The notes under the pieces were generated by a model. It was not told where the DNA came from and searched no databases. It saw only the letters and a list, made by a program, of their open reading frames with translations. This document shows positions 6,666-14,418 of a stretch of DNA of 38,281 bases, piece after piece; position 1 is the stretch's first letter; every line of letters begins with the position of its first letter. Both the position numbers and the translations under genes were made by a program. The stretch comes from Acidaminococcaceae bacterium (GTDB lineage: Bacteria; Bacillota; Negativicutes; Acidaminococcales; Acidaminococcaceae): the NCBI GenBank assembly GCA_017405945.1, contig JAFQZL010000061.1, positions 1 to 38,281 on the forward strand, in the 5' to 3' direction.

Positions 6666-8363
6666 TTGAGCAAGCGAATCTTGGTGGTCGGCGGCGTAGC
6701 CGGCGGTGCTTCGGCGGCAGCCCGGGCCCGCCGTCTGGATGAACATGCAGAGATTATTATATTTGAACGGGGACCCCATGTTTCCTTTTCCAACTGCGCC
6801 CTGCCCTATTTCTTAAGCCGCACCGTAGCGGACAGCGCAGACCTTGTAATGATGGATCCTGCCCAGTTCAAAAAGAAATATAACATCGAAGTGCGTACGG
6901 AAAACGAAGTCATCGCCATTAACCGGGAAGAAAAGACCGTAACGGTAAAGAATCTCCCGGACGGCAACGAATACAAAGAAACATACGATGCCCTGATTCT
7001 CTCCCCCGGCGGCGAACCCATCCTGCCCGGGGCTATCGAAGGCATCCGTAATGAAAATGTTTTCGGCATCCGGAATGTGGTAGACATTGCGAAGCTGGAT
7101 GCCTACATCCGCGCCCACAAAGCGGAGGATATTGCCGTGGTAGGCGGTGGTTTTATCGGCTGCGAGATTGCGGAAAACCTGGTGCATGCCGGTTACAAAG
7201 TCACCCTGATTGAGGCCATGGACCAGGTCATGACGCCGTTTGATTACGACATGGCCCAGATCCTGCACAAAGAAATGCTGGATAACGGTATGACGTTAAT
7301 AGTAAAGGACGGAGTGAAAAAGATTGGCAGTAATGCCATCGAACTCTCCAGCGGCAGACAGGTAAAGGCCGACGCTGTGGTGATGGCCGTGGGCATCCGT
7401 CCGGAAACCACACTGGCGAAAAATGCCGGACTTACCATCGGCGAAACCGGCGGTATCAAAGTCAACGCCAACTTCCAGACCAGCGACCCTTCCATTTATG
7501 CTGTAGGCGACGCTGTCGAAGTGTTCAACCGCCTCACCCGCAAACCCATGCGGCTGGCCCTGGCGTGGCCCGCCCAGATGGAAGCGCGGGCCGCGGCAGA
7601 TCATATTTACGGCATCCGCAATCAGCAGAAAGGGTTTATCGGTTCCTCTGTGATCCGCATCTTCTCTTTACTGGCTGCCAGCACCGGGCTGAACGAAAAA
7701 GCGGCAAAAGCAGCGGGCATACCCTGTGAAATCGCCTATGTGATCCCTTCTGATAAGGTAAGCCTCATGCCGGACGCCCACCCCATCCATGTCAAACTTG
7801 TCTTTGAAACACCGACGGGCCGTCTCCTGGGTGCCCAGGCTATTGGCAAAGGAGAAGCGGACCGACGCATTGATGTACTCGCGGCCCTGATCTCCATGGA
7901 CGGCACCCTGGAAGACCTGAAGAATATGGAGCTTTGCTACGCCCCGGTGGTCAGCACTGCCAAAGACGCAGTGAACATGGCCGCGCTGGTAGGACTGAAC
8001 CTGCTTCACGGCGTATACCGTCAGGTTCCCCTGACAAAAGTGAGGGAACTGGTAGAAAGCAATGCCTGCATCGTCGACGTGCGGGAACCGGGCGAATACA
8101 ACGCCGGTCACCTGCTGAACGCAATCAATATTCCCTTAAGCCAGCTGCGGCAGCGTATGGAAGAAATACCCAAAGACAGGCCTGTCTACCTCCACTGCCG
8201 TTCCAGCCAGCGCAGCTACAATGCCATCATGGCCCTGCAGCACTGCGGCTTTGATAACCTGTACAACATCGCGGGTTCTTATCTGGCCATCTGCCTGTAT
8301 GAATACCCCCAGGATGTGCTGTTTAACCGGGAAAAGATTGTGACAGAATATAATTTTAAATAA
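6666..8363 (+). CDS. FAD-dependent CoA-disulfide/persulfide reductase with C-terminal rhodanese domain
   Basis: 565-residue NAD(P)H- and FAD-dependent reductase of the CoADR-rhodanese type; characterised relatives reduce CoA disulfide, CoA persulfide or polysulfide. Seen: the FAD dinucleotide motif GGVAGGASAAARARR (9-23), the redox-active Cys44 in SFSNCALPY, and the NAD motif VVGGGFIGCEIAENL. The FAD-binding YAVGDAVE is also present. After a dimerisation domain, a rhodanese domain (about 465-555) contains VDVREPGEYNAGH and the catalytic Cys511 in HCRSSQRS. Both active cysteines are present. Start is TTG at 6666, six bases after AAGGAGGA; an overlapping GTG at 6661 runs straight into a stop. 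A terminator lies immediately upstream. The ThiD/PdxK gene follows 26 bases downstream and is probably co-transcribed. Confidence 0.9.
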   Translation: MSKRILVVGGVAGGASAAARARRLDEHAEIIIFERGPHVSFSNCALPYFLSRTVADSADLVMMDPAQFKKKYNIEVRTENEVIAINREEKTVTVKNLPDGNEYKETYDALILSPGGEPILPGAIEGIRNENVFGIRNVVDIAKLDAYIRAHKAEDIAVVGGGFIGCEIAENLVHAGYKVTLIEAMDQVMTPFDYDMAQILHKEMLDNGMTLIVKDGVKKIGSNAIELSSGRQVKADAVVMAVGIRPETTLAKNAGLTIGETGGIKVNANFQTSDPSIYAVGDAVEVFNRLTRKPMRLALAWPAQMEARAAADHIYGIRNQQKGFIGSSVIRIFSLLAASTGLNEKAAKAAGIPCEIAYVIPSDKVSLMPDAHPIHVKLVFETPTGRLLGAQAIGKGEADRRIDVLAALISMDGTLEDLKNMELCYAPVVSTAKDAVNMAALVGLNLLHGVYRQVPLTKVRELVESNACIVDVREPGEYNAGHLLNAINIPLSQLRQRMEEIPKDRPVYLHCRSSQRSYNAIMALQHCGFDNLYNIAGSYLAICLYEYPQDVLFNREKIVTEYNFK

Positions 8364-8389
8364 AATTTTAATGAGGGGAGATTTTAATC

Positions 8390-9190
8390 ATGTATAAAGC
8401 AATGACTATTGCCGGTTCGGACACCAGCGGCGGCGCCGGTATGGAGGCCGATTTGAAAACCTTTCAGGAGCTGGGCGTGTACGGGATGACCGCCCTCACC
8501 TGCATCGTAGCCCAAAATCCCAATGCGGACTGGGCACACGAGATTTATCCCATTGAAACCGCTGTCATTGAAAAACAGCTTATCACGATCCTCCAGGGCA
8601 TCGGCTGTGACGCCATGAAGACCGGCATGCTGGGCAGCGCCGACCTGGTAGAACTGATTGCTGCCACCATCGACAAATATGAATTGAAAAATGTCGTCAT
8701 CGACCCGGTCATGGTCTGCAAAGGCATCGATACCATCATGGTGCCGGAAGCAGCGGCCGCCATTAAAGAATTGCTGGTAAAGCGGGCGCTGGTCATGACG
8801 CCGAACCTGCTGGAAGCCGCCTACCTGGCAGATATGCCTGCAGCCATTACCACAGTAGAGGAAATGAAACAGGCTGCCGCTGTAATCCACGATAAAGGCT
8901 GTCAGAACGTAATTCTGAAAGCCGGCGACCGCCTGCCCGGAAACGATGCGGTAGAACTGGTCTACGACGGCAAAACCTTTACGGAAAAGCGTCATCCGAA
9001 GATTCCCAACTCCTATAACCATGGTGCTGGCTGCACCTTCTCCGCTGCAGTCACTGCCTGCCTGGCAAAAGGCATGGCCATCACGGACGCCCTGGAAACA
9101 GCGGAAAACTTTATCTACGCTGCCCTGCGGGGTTCCTTCCGTATGAACCAGTGGTCCGGAGCCCTGAAGCACTGCGCATGGAGAGAATAA
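8390..9190 (+). CDS. thiD: Hydroxymethylpyrimidine/phosphomethylpyrimidine kinase or pyridoxine kinase (ThiD/PdxK family)
   Basis: 266-residue ribokinase-fold kinase. Seen: TIAGSDTSGGAGMEADLKT near the N-terminus (substrate site), MKTGMLGSADLVELI, the conserved VIDPVMVCKG, and the anion-hole/catalytic segment NHGAGCTFSAAVTA. Most genomes label this family ThiD (two successive phosphorylations of the thiamine pyrimidine). The VCKG form and the YNHGAGCTF ending resemble, from memory, the Bacillus enzyme that also phosphorylates pyridoxal (PdxK), so a B6-salvage role is an equal possibility. No other thiamine gene is nearby. The ATG follows GAGGGGAG. A bidirectional terminator lies at 9263-9313. 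Confidence 0.85.
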   Translation: MYKAMTIAGSDTSGGAGMEADLKTFQELGVYGMTALTCIVAQNPNADWAHEIYPIETAVIEKQLITILQGIGCDAMKTGMLGSADLVELIAATIDKYELKNVVIDPVMVCKGIDTIMVPEAAAAIKELLVKRALVMTPNLLEAAYLADMPAAITTVEEMKQAAAVIHDKGCQNVILKAGDRLPGNDAVELVYDGKTFTEKRHPKIPNSYNHGAGCTFSAAVTACLAKGMAITDALETAENFIYAALRGSFRMNQWSGALKHCAWRE

Positions 9191-9262
9191 TATAATTGTT
9201 TTTTGTCAGTTCTTACGCTTTCAAAAGTAGTTCAGGTTTCCTAAAAGCTTAATAAACAAAAG

Positions 9263-9313
9263 ACGCAACGTTCACGGCTGCCAGTTACAGCTACAGAACG
9301 TTGCGTATTTTTT
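9263..9313. terminator. Bidirectional terminator between convergent kinase and AbrB-type genes
   Basis: ACGCAACGTTC (9263-9273) pairs perfectly with 9296-9306. The 22-base loop contains a small inner stem. T runs follow on both strands: ATTTTTT on plus and CTTTTGTTT on minus. Confidence 0.8.
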
Positions 9314-9322
9314 ATGGGTTAC

Positions 9323-10366
9323 CTACCCCGTATAATTCTCATCAAAATATCTGTTTAAACAAAACGGAACCGTCAGGTTCATCATCAGGAGGCGCACGAT
9401 CTGGTACGTAAGTATAATGGACACATCGGCCCCCATGCTCATGCCGGCAAGGCACATTTCCGTCATACCGCCGGGAGCCATAGCCAGAAACGCCGTCACA
9501 ATGGGAATCCCGTAATAGCGTACCAGTATTTCCGCCACCGCAATGCTTCCGCCGATAATCAGGAGTGTCCCAATGATGGCATAAGGCAGCAGCACCCTTG
9601 TCCTGTACAGCCGTTCCTTGTCCAACATGCACCCCATGTACAGGCCGATGTTCATCTGAGCCAGATTCATGAGGATGGGCGGGGGCTTTTGCAGATTTAC
9701 GTTACATAAAATGGAAAAAGCCGCCGTGGCGATAATCGGACCAATCAAAGCCGGCGTGGGAACTTTCAGCTTTTTGGCAGCCACAAAGCCGAATCCGGCT
9801 ACGGGAATCAGTATCAGCCAGGTAATCCCTGTATTATCCCCCACAGGCGCCAGCAGTCCCTGAGGAACTACTGTGGCACCCAGAAGGTGGATCACCAGAA
9901 AAGGAACGGAGACGACTACCCCGAACAGACGGATGGTCTGCTGCATAACAACTACATTGGCATCCACCCGTGGATCTTCGTCCGCCAGCAACATCATCTG
10001 GTTCAGTCCGCCGGGCAGCATGCCCATAATACAGCTCAGCAGATTGGCAAAAGTATGTTTATAAGTAAACCAGGCCACCACCAGCGATATGCCGATGGCT
10101 ACAAAGGAAGCCCCAAATACACCCAAAACATGCTGGGACATCTGAACCAGCGTTTCATGGGTGAAGCTCCGGCCGATGCCATACCCTGCAGCCAGCAGTC
10201 CCAGATTGCGCCATAACAGAGGCCAGCGCATATCTGTCCAGATAAAGAATTTCAATACTGAGGCAGAAATGATCCCGCTCAGCATAAACGGTATGGGAAT
10301 CCGGAAATGGAATAACAGCAGCCCCAACAGGAATGACATTGCCAAAGCTGTCAACCTTTTTTTCAT
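9323..10366 (-). CDS. AbrB family membrane protein (PF05145 type)
   Basis: 347-residue polytopic membrane protein of the family often mislabelled AbrB transcriptional regulator or ammonia monooxygenase. The protein is an internal duplication of about five helices per half. The repeated signature is visible twice: GMLPGGLNQMMLLADE with MQQTIRLFGVV in the first half, and MAPGGMTEMCLAGMSMGADV with TYQIVRLLMMN in the second. Its molecular function, perhaps transport, is unknown. The ATG at 10366 is seven bases after GAGGGA; an overlapping ATG just upstream is in another frame. It lies downstream of the YcxB-like gene, with a strong terminator between them that leaves no room for its own promoter. 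Confidence 0.85.
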   Translation of the reverse strand: MKKRLTALAMSFLLGLLLFHFRIPIPFMLSGIISASVLKFFIWTDMRWPLLWRNLGLLAAGYGIGRSFTHETLVQMSQHVLGVFGASFVAIGISLVVAWFTYKHTFANLLSCIMGMLPGGLNQMMLLADEDPRVDANVVVMQQTIRLFGVVVSVPFLVIHLLGATVVPQGLLAPVGDNTGITWLILIPVAGFGFVAAKKLKVPTPALIGPIIATAAFSILCNVNLQKPPPILMNLAQMNIGLYMGCMLDKERLYRTRVLLPYAIIGTLLIIGGSIAVAEILVRYYGIPIVTAFLAMAPGGMTEMCLAGMSMGADVSIILTYQIVRLLMMNLTVPFCLNRYFDENYTG

Positions 10367-10386
10367 CTTTCATTCCCTCTGTTTCT

Positions 10387-10427
10387 GATAAAAACACCCT
10401 CTGTCACATTTGCCGACAGAGGGTGTT
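10387..10427 (-). terminator. Intrinsic terminator between YcxB-like and AbrB-type genes
   Basis: A perfect 13-pair stem (10393-10405 with 10415-10427) and nine-base loop, followed on the minus strand by TTTTTATC. It ends about 20 bases before the next start codon. Confidence 0.85.
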
Positions 10428-10438
10428 GCTCTTATCTC

Positions 10439-10930
10439 TTACAGCTTATATTGCGCCTTGATCTTGCCGATAAATTTAATCAGTTCCGGCTTGCAGTAAG
10501 CCTTCTCCACAATAGCGCCCTGCTTGTCGTTCAGCATCAGGTAAAAATTGGTAGGCGTTTCATAAATGTGGCGCAGCTGCACATACTTGTAGGCAGCCCG
10601 GCCCATCTTGTTGACCTCTTCATAATGATCCAGATAGAAGGTCATGTTGCTGGGAGTTCCTTCCAGACGGCTCTTGCCAAATTCTTTTTCAGCCTGCTTG
10701 CGCACGTTATGGGGAATTACATATAAAAATACCGCAAAACCTACCGCTACCATGGCTGCTGCCGCAATATACCAGGCATTGTACAGGCAGATGGCAATGA
10801 TTACCGCGATGATCGCAGCGATAATATACTGGGCCTTTCTAAACTTGCTGTCATGCTTCTGGATCTCCAGGTTCATCTTCCCGAATTCCTCTGCGCTGTA
10901 AGTCGTGTTTGTTTTATAAATGATACGCAT
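10439..10930 (-). CDS. YcxB-like small membrane protein
   Basis: 163 residues. A short soluble N-terminus is followed by two closely spaced membrane helices (about 33-52 and 55-73), then a cytoplasmic domain of about 85 residues. The pattern of that domain (FYLDHYEEVNKMG, YKYVQLRHIYETPTNFYL) resembles the YcxB-like domain in which a beta-rich region follows two helices. No function is known for the family, and the assignment is from memory. It starts at ATG 10930 after GGGAGAG, with a TGTGGTAAAAT promoter about 50 bases upstream. It is read towards the AbrB-type gene but separated from it by a terminator. Confidence 0.6.
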   Translation of the reverse strand: MRIIYKTNTTYSAEEFGKMNLEIQKHDSKFRKAQYIIAAIIAVIIAICLYNAWYIAAAAMVAVGFAVFLYVIPHNVRKQAEKEFGKSRLEGTPSNMTFYLDHYEEVNKMGRAAYKYVQLRHIYETPTNFYLMLNDKQGAIVEKAYCKPELIKFIGKIKAQYKL

Positions 10931-10978
10931 TGATAATTCTCTCCCTTTATTTCCTTATAGTTTGTTGCTCATTTTTGT

Positions 10979-10989
10979 ATTTTACCACA
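10979..10989 (-). promoter_or_regulatory. Extended -10 promoter (TGTGGTAAAAT) for the YcxB-like gene
   Basis: Exact match on the minus strand to the core before uppP and the tetrapyrrole operon; hexamer at 10979-10984. The -35 region is weak. Confidence 0.5.
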
Positions 10990-11018
10990 TCCCACGCAAA
11001 AAGAAAACATTAAAATGT

Positions 11019-11054
11019 GTAAAAAATTCAGGGCGGCATCGTTTGATGCCGCCC
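11019..11054 (-). terminator. Intrinsic terminator after the symporter gene
   Basis: GGGCGGCATC and GATGCCGCCC (11031-11040 and 11045-11054) form a perfect ten-pair stem with a four-base loop, followed on the minus strand by TGAATTTTTTAC. Confidence 0.85.
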
Positions 11055-11100
11055 CACTTACAGCCAGTATTTGTTTTCAGAACAATTATTCCCAATTATG

Positions 11101-12306
11101 CTATGCCGCGTGTTTCCGTTCACTCTTATCTACTACGCAGCAGACAGCGCCGTCGCCGGTGATATTAACGCAGGTACGGAACATATCCAGCACACGGTCG
11201 ATACCGGCAACAAGGGCCAGGCCTTCCATAGGCAGCTGAACCGCCTGCAGCACCATAGCCAGCATGATAAGACCCGCGCCGGGGACACCGGCGGTACCAA
11301 TGGAAGCCAGCGTACCGGTGAAAATGATCATGAGCATATCGGAAGAGGTCAGGTTCACGCCGAAGGCGTTAGCTACGAACAGAGAGCATACGCCCATGTA
11401 CAGCGCCGTGCCGTCCATGTTGATGGTGCAGCCCAGCGGCAGCACGAAAGAGGTAACTTCACGGGACAGACCCAGCTTTTCCTGACAGTTTTTCATGTTA
11501 ACAGGCAGTGCCGCTGCGGAGGAACAGGTGGTGAAAGCCAGCATCATGGCTTCTGCCATACCACTAAAGAATTTCATCGGGTTCACGCCGCCCAATGTAG
11601 AAGCCAGCGTGGAATAAACCAGGATGCACTGCAGGGCACAGCCGATGGCCACGCACATGATTACGCTTAACAGCGGGAGCAGCACCTTGGGACCGTTTTT
11701 GCAGACAACCGGCAGCAGTAACGCAAACACGCCGACGGGAGCAATCGTCATAATCATGGCGATAATCTTATAGCAAACTTCGGCAGCCGCGTCAAAGAAA
11801 GTAATCAGAACGCCAGAACGCCTCTCATCTACCTGGGTGATACCTGCACCCACAAACAATGCAAAAATAATGATTGGCAGAATCGCAGCTTTAACCATGG
11901 AGTCAAACGGATTGGTAGGAACCATGCCAACCAGCACCTGCATAAAGTTCGGAGCGTCTTTCACCTTCGGCGCAACCTTTCCGGCAATGTCCAGACCTAC
12001 GCCGGGCTGGATGATGCCGGCTACCGCAAAACCAAGTATAATAGCTACGGCAGTGGTAACCAGGTACAGGCATATTGTTTTGGCGCTGATGCGTCCCAGC
12101 TTTTTGCCGTCGTTGCCAAGACTGGTGACACCCACGATCAACGAGCAGAACACAACAGGCACAATCATCATTTTGATGAAGTTGATGAAGATGGTACCAA
12201 CAGGAGCAATCCATTTGTTAACGAACGGAAGCCCTTCCGGTCCAATAGCCAGACCCGCGCCTACAGACAGTATCAACGCAATTAAAATTTGGATAGAAAG
12301 ATTCAT
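11101..12306 (-). CDS. Dicarboxylate/amino acid:cation symporter (DAACS, GltP/GltT-like)
   Basis: 401-residue inner-membrane symporter of the DAACS family, which takes up glutamate, aspartate or C4-dicarboxylates with Na+ or H+. Seen in order: several N-terminal helices, the serine-rich hairpin CSSAAALPVN, the helix 7 motif with INMDGTALYMG, the second hairpin SIGTAGVPGAG, and the helix 8 segment DRVLDMFRTCVNITGD. In this family the Arg and Asp of that last segment bind the amino acid side chain and amino group, which favours an acidic amino acid over a pure dicarboxylate. The ATG at 12306 is used because GAGGGG lies seven bases upstream; a longer start at 12321 has no ribosome site. The intergenic region to the divergent DUF6173-like gene holds two palindromes. 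Glutamate uptake would fit an amino-acid-fermenting host. Confidence 0.88.
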   Translation of the reverse strand: MNLSIQILIALILSVGAGLAIGPEGLPFVNKWIAPVGTIFINFIKMMIVPVVFCSLIVGVTSLGNDGKKLGRISAKTICLYLVTTAVAIILGFAVAGIIQPGVGLDIAGKVAPKVKDAPNFMQVLVGMVPTNPFDSMVKAAILPIIIFALFVGAGITQVDERRSGVLITFFDAAAEVCYKIIAMIMTIAPVGVFALLLPVVCKNGPKVLLPLLSVIMCVAIGCALQCILVYSTLASTLGGVNPMKFFSGMAEAMMLAFTTCSSAAALPVNMKNCQEKLGLSREVTSFVLPLGCTINMDGTALYMGVCSLFVANAFGVNLTSSDMLMIIFTGTLASIGTAGVPGAGLIMLAMVLQAVQLPMEGLALVAGIDRVLDMFRTCVNITGDGAVCCVVDKSERKHAA

Positions 12307-12334
12307 ACGTTTACCCCTCATTTCTTTTGAAATT

Positions 12335-12351
12335 AGTGGTATTTTACCACT
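12335..12351 (-). promoter_or_regulatory. Symporter promoter -10 inside a perfect inverted repeat
   Basis: AGTGGTA, three bases, TACCACT is a perfect 7+7 inverted repeat. On the minus strand it contains TGG-TAAAAT (hexamer 12341-12346), an extended -10. A protein bound here would block RNA polymerase. Confidence 0.45.
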
Positions 12352-12383
12352 TTTTCGAAAACGAATCTATATTTCAGGGCAAA

Positions 12384-12397
12384 GTATACATGTATAC
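12384..12397. promoter_or_regulatory. Perfect 14-base palindrome, candidate operator in divergent region
   Basis: GTATACATGTATAC is a perfect palindrome. It lies directly upstream of the plus-strand promoter and about 40 bases behind the minus-strand -10, so one dimeric regulator could control both genes. Confidence 0.45.
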
Positions 12398-12400
12398 ATT

Positions 12401-12427
12401 TTGAATTACGGTCTTTCATGCTATAAT
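12401..12427 (+). promoter_or_regulatory. Promoter of the DUF6173-like gene
   Basis: TTGAAT (12401-12406), 15 bases, then TGC-TATAAT with the hexamer at 12422-12427: a perfect -10 with extended TG. The spacer is short. It ends 36 bases before the ATG. Confidence 0.6.
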
Positions 12428-12463
12428 TATATTGACAATCAGACAAATACAGGAGGACTTGCC

Positions 12464-12829
12464 ATGAACAATCCCGTTATCAGTAAAAACGCGGCTGCCA
12501 ATATGTGCGAACGGATCAATAAACTGATCCGCAACTTTGAAAAAAGCCTTGCTCCTGACGAAGTGGCTGCCATGAGCCTGGCCTCTTTCTCAAACCGTCC
12601 CATCATCATTAAACGGCTGGGGTACTGGAATCCGGACCTGATCGTGCTCTACGGTTTCGATCCCAACACCGGGGAAGCCCTGAAGATGATCCAGCACATC
12701 TCCCAGTTCACCCTGTGCCTCATTACCTTAAAGAAACCGCCCCAGGACGGGGAACTGCCTGAGGATGATGAGAAACAGGAAACTGCAAACCGCCGGATCG
12801 GGTTTATAGTTAATGAAGAAGAATCATAA
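12464..12829 (+). CDS. DUF6173-like small protein, function unknown
   Basis: 121-residue soluble protein. An N-terminal helix (INKLIRNFEKSL) is followed by a compact alpha/beta core containing PIIIKRLGYWNPDLIVLYG and MIQHISQFTLCLITLKK, then an acidic linker and a final strand RRIGFIVNEE. The sequence pattern, in particular the Y-x-P-D and IQHxSQ elements ending in RRIGF, matches what I remember of DUF6173; this is not checked by search. No catalytic motif is visible. AGGAGG sits six bases before the ATG at 12464; longer upstream reading frames cross the symporter gene and are not real. It is transcribed divergently from the symporter and may share its regulator. A hairpin follows the stop codon directly. 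Confidence 0.65.
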   Translation: MNNPVISKNAAANMCERINKLIRNFEKSLAPDEVAAMSLASFSNRPIIIKRLGYWNPDLIVLYGFDPNTGEALKMIQHISQFTLCLITLKKPPQDGELPEDDEKQETANRRIGFIVNEEES

Positions 12830-12834
12830 ATAAC

Positions 12835-12867
12835 GTCGGGCACGGTTTTACAAAAACGTTGCCCGAC
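12835..12867 (+). terminator. Hairpin after the DUF6173-like gene
   Basis: GTCGGGCA and TGCCCGAC (12835-12842 and 12860-12867) form an eight-pair stem with extra inner pairing. No immediate T run follows, so it may act only together with the hairpin at 12909. Confidence 0.45.
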
Positions 12868-12908
12868 TATACTATTATTTCTCTTTTTATTAATACCTGG
12901 AATTATAT

Positions 12909-12948
12909 AAAGCCCTTACGCAAATTGCGTAAGGGCTTTGTTCTTTTT
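12909..12948 (+). terminator. Intrinsic terminator between convergent DUF6173-like gene and murP
   Basis: A perfect 13-pair stem (12909-12921 with 12927-12939) and five-base loop, followed by GTTCTTTTT on the plus strand. The minus-strand side has only a mixed A/T tail. Confidence 0.75.
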
Positions 12949-14398
12949 ACATTTCTTCTTCCGGCGGATCGTCAAAGCCCGCCACCCAGGTCGCGACAAA
13001 TCCAGCAAAATAAGCAATCAGAACACCAATTAAATATAACAGCACGTGATTGGTAGCAGCCGCAAGGGGAATGCCGGAAATCCCAAGGGCATAGGAACCG
13101 ATGCCGTGATACGCCTGCCAGGCGCCTCCGAAAGCGCCGCCGATACAGGCACAGACAAAAGGTTTGCCCAGCGGCAGTGTAACGCCGTAGATCAGAGGCT
13201 CGCCGATACCCAGCATGCCCACAGGAAGAGAACTTAAAATGGTCCGCTTCAGGAATTTATTTTTACTCTTCAGATACACGGCAAAGGAAGCCCCAACCTG
13301 CCCGCAGCCGGCCATAGCAGCAATGGGCAGCAAAAGCGTCATGCCCATGGTGGCCAGCATATCCGCATGGATTGGTGTCAGGCCGTGATGCACGCCCACC
13401 ATGACAATGGGAAGGAAGATGCCCCCGATGACAAAACCGGTGACCGCGCCTCCTGTCCGGATCGAATGTACTGTATAATAACCAAGCACATCTGACAGCA
13501 CGCCTCCCAGAGGCTGAAAAATGAAAAGACCGGCCAGGGCAACCACTGTGATCGTTACCAGCGGCGCCAGGAACAGGCTGACGGATTCGGGAATGCGTTT
13601 GCGCAGCCTTGTTTCAACAAGGGCCGTGGCCGCACCAATCAGCAGCGAAGCAAAAATGCCGCCACGTCCCGGAATCAGCGGACTTCCCATAAAAGTAATA
13701 TCCGCCAGTCCGGGAGCCGCCAGCAAGGCCGCCATGGCGCCGCCTAAAGCCGGGGTGCCGCCAAATTCTTTGCAGGCATACAATCCGATAAAGGCGTTCA
13801 GCACCGTAAAAATAGAACCGCCCGCCAGCTTCAGATACTGTATATAGGAATTGCCGGCCAGTTCGGGACTGATTTTCAGCAAGAGGCTGACAAGTCCTGT
13901 AAGCAGGCCGCAGCCGATAAAAGCAGGGATCAGCGGAATAAAGATATGCCCTACCCGCTGCAGCATCCGTTTCAAGGCAGAGCGGCTGTTTCTTTTTTTG
14001 ATTTCAGCATGCAGCTCTTTGCCGTCGCCGATTTTGTTCTCCGGTTTCTGTTTTACAGCAGGAACGGGTTTAACCTGTTCAGAAACAGAATTATCGGCAG
14101 ATGACCCATCAGAATCCGCCGCGGCTGTCTGTGAGGATGCTTCTGCCTTCACCTGCTCTGCCAGCATCCGTTTGCATTCCTTTGCCACGTTTTCCGCTTT
14201 GCCCGGGCCCAGAACCACATGAATCTCCCCGTCGTTCAGAATTACGCCCTTCACACCGGCAATTTTTCTCAATTGTTCTTTGGTCACGCTCACAGCGCTG
14301 ACACGCAACCGCAGCCGGGTCATGCAGTTACAGGCTTCCTTTATATTTTCAGGTCCGACTGCAGTAATAATGGCCCGGGCGATCTGCTGGTTATCCAT
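12947..14398 (-). CDS. murP: PTS N-acetylmuramic acid-type permease, EIIBC (MurP-like)
   Basis: 483-residue membrane permease of the glucose-superfamily PTS, domain order IIB then IIC. The IIB domain (1-80) carries the phosphorylated cysteine in NCMTRLRLRV (Cys25), followed by GVKGVILNDGEIHVVLGPGK. These match, from memory, the distinctive E. coli MurP IIB sequence (NCMTRLRLG and a GPGKAH motif) better than sucrose or trehalose permeases. A disordered Ala/Ser/Pro/Lys linker (about 85-135) leads to a IIC domain with about ten helices and the IIC signature GIGEPLIYGVTLPLGKPF. There is no IIA domain, so a separate EIIA must supply phosphate. No MurQ etherase gene is in the window. It starts 20 bases after a DD-carboxypeptidase gene, which supports a cell-wall sugar role. 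Confidence 0.8.
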   Translation of the reverse strand: MDNQQIARAIITAVGPENIKEACNCMTRLRLRVSAVSVTKEQLRKIAGVKGVILNDGEIHVVLGPGKAENVAKECKRMLAEQVKAEASSQTAAADSDGSSADNSVSEQVKPVPAVKQKPENKIGDGKELHAEIKKRNSRSALKRMLQRVGHIFIPLIPAFIGCGLLTGLVSLLLKISPELAGNSYIQYLKLAGGSIFTVLNAFIGLYACKEFGGTPALGGAMAALLAAPGLADITFMGSPLIPGRGGIFASLLIGAATALVETRLRKRIPESVSLFLAPLVTITVVALAGLFIFQPLGGVLSDVLGYYTVHSIRTGGAVTGFVIGGIFLPIVMVGVHHGLTPIHADMLATMGMTLLLPIAAMAGCGQVGASFAVYLKSKNKFLKRTILSSLPVGMLGIGEPLIYGVTLPLGKPFVCACIGGAFGGAWQAYHGIGSYALGISGIPLAAATNHVLLYLIGVLIAYFAGFVATWVAGFDDPPEEEM

Positions 14399-14418
14399 AC
14401 TTTAAACCTCTATTGGGA

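Noticed and set aside
11837..12463. Upstream extension of the DUF6173-like gene into the symporter
   Set aside because: A good promoter and AGGAGG lie directly before the ATG at 12464; the extension is antisense to the symporter.
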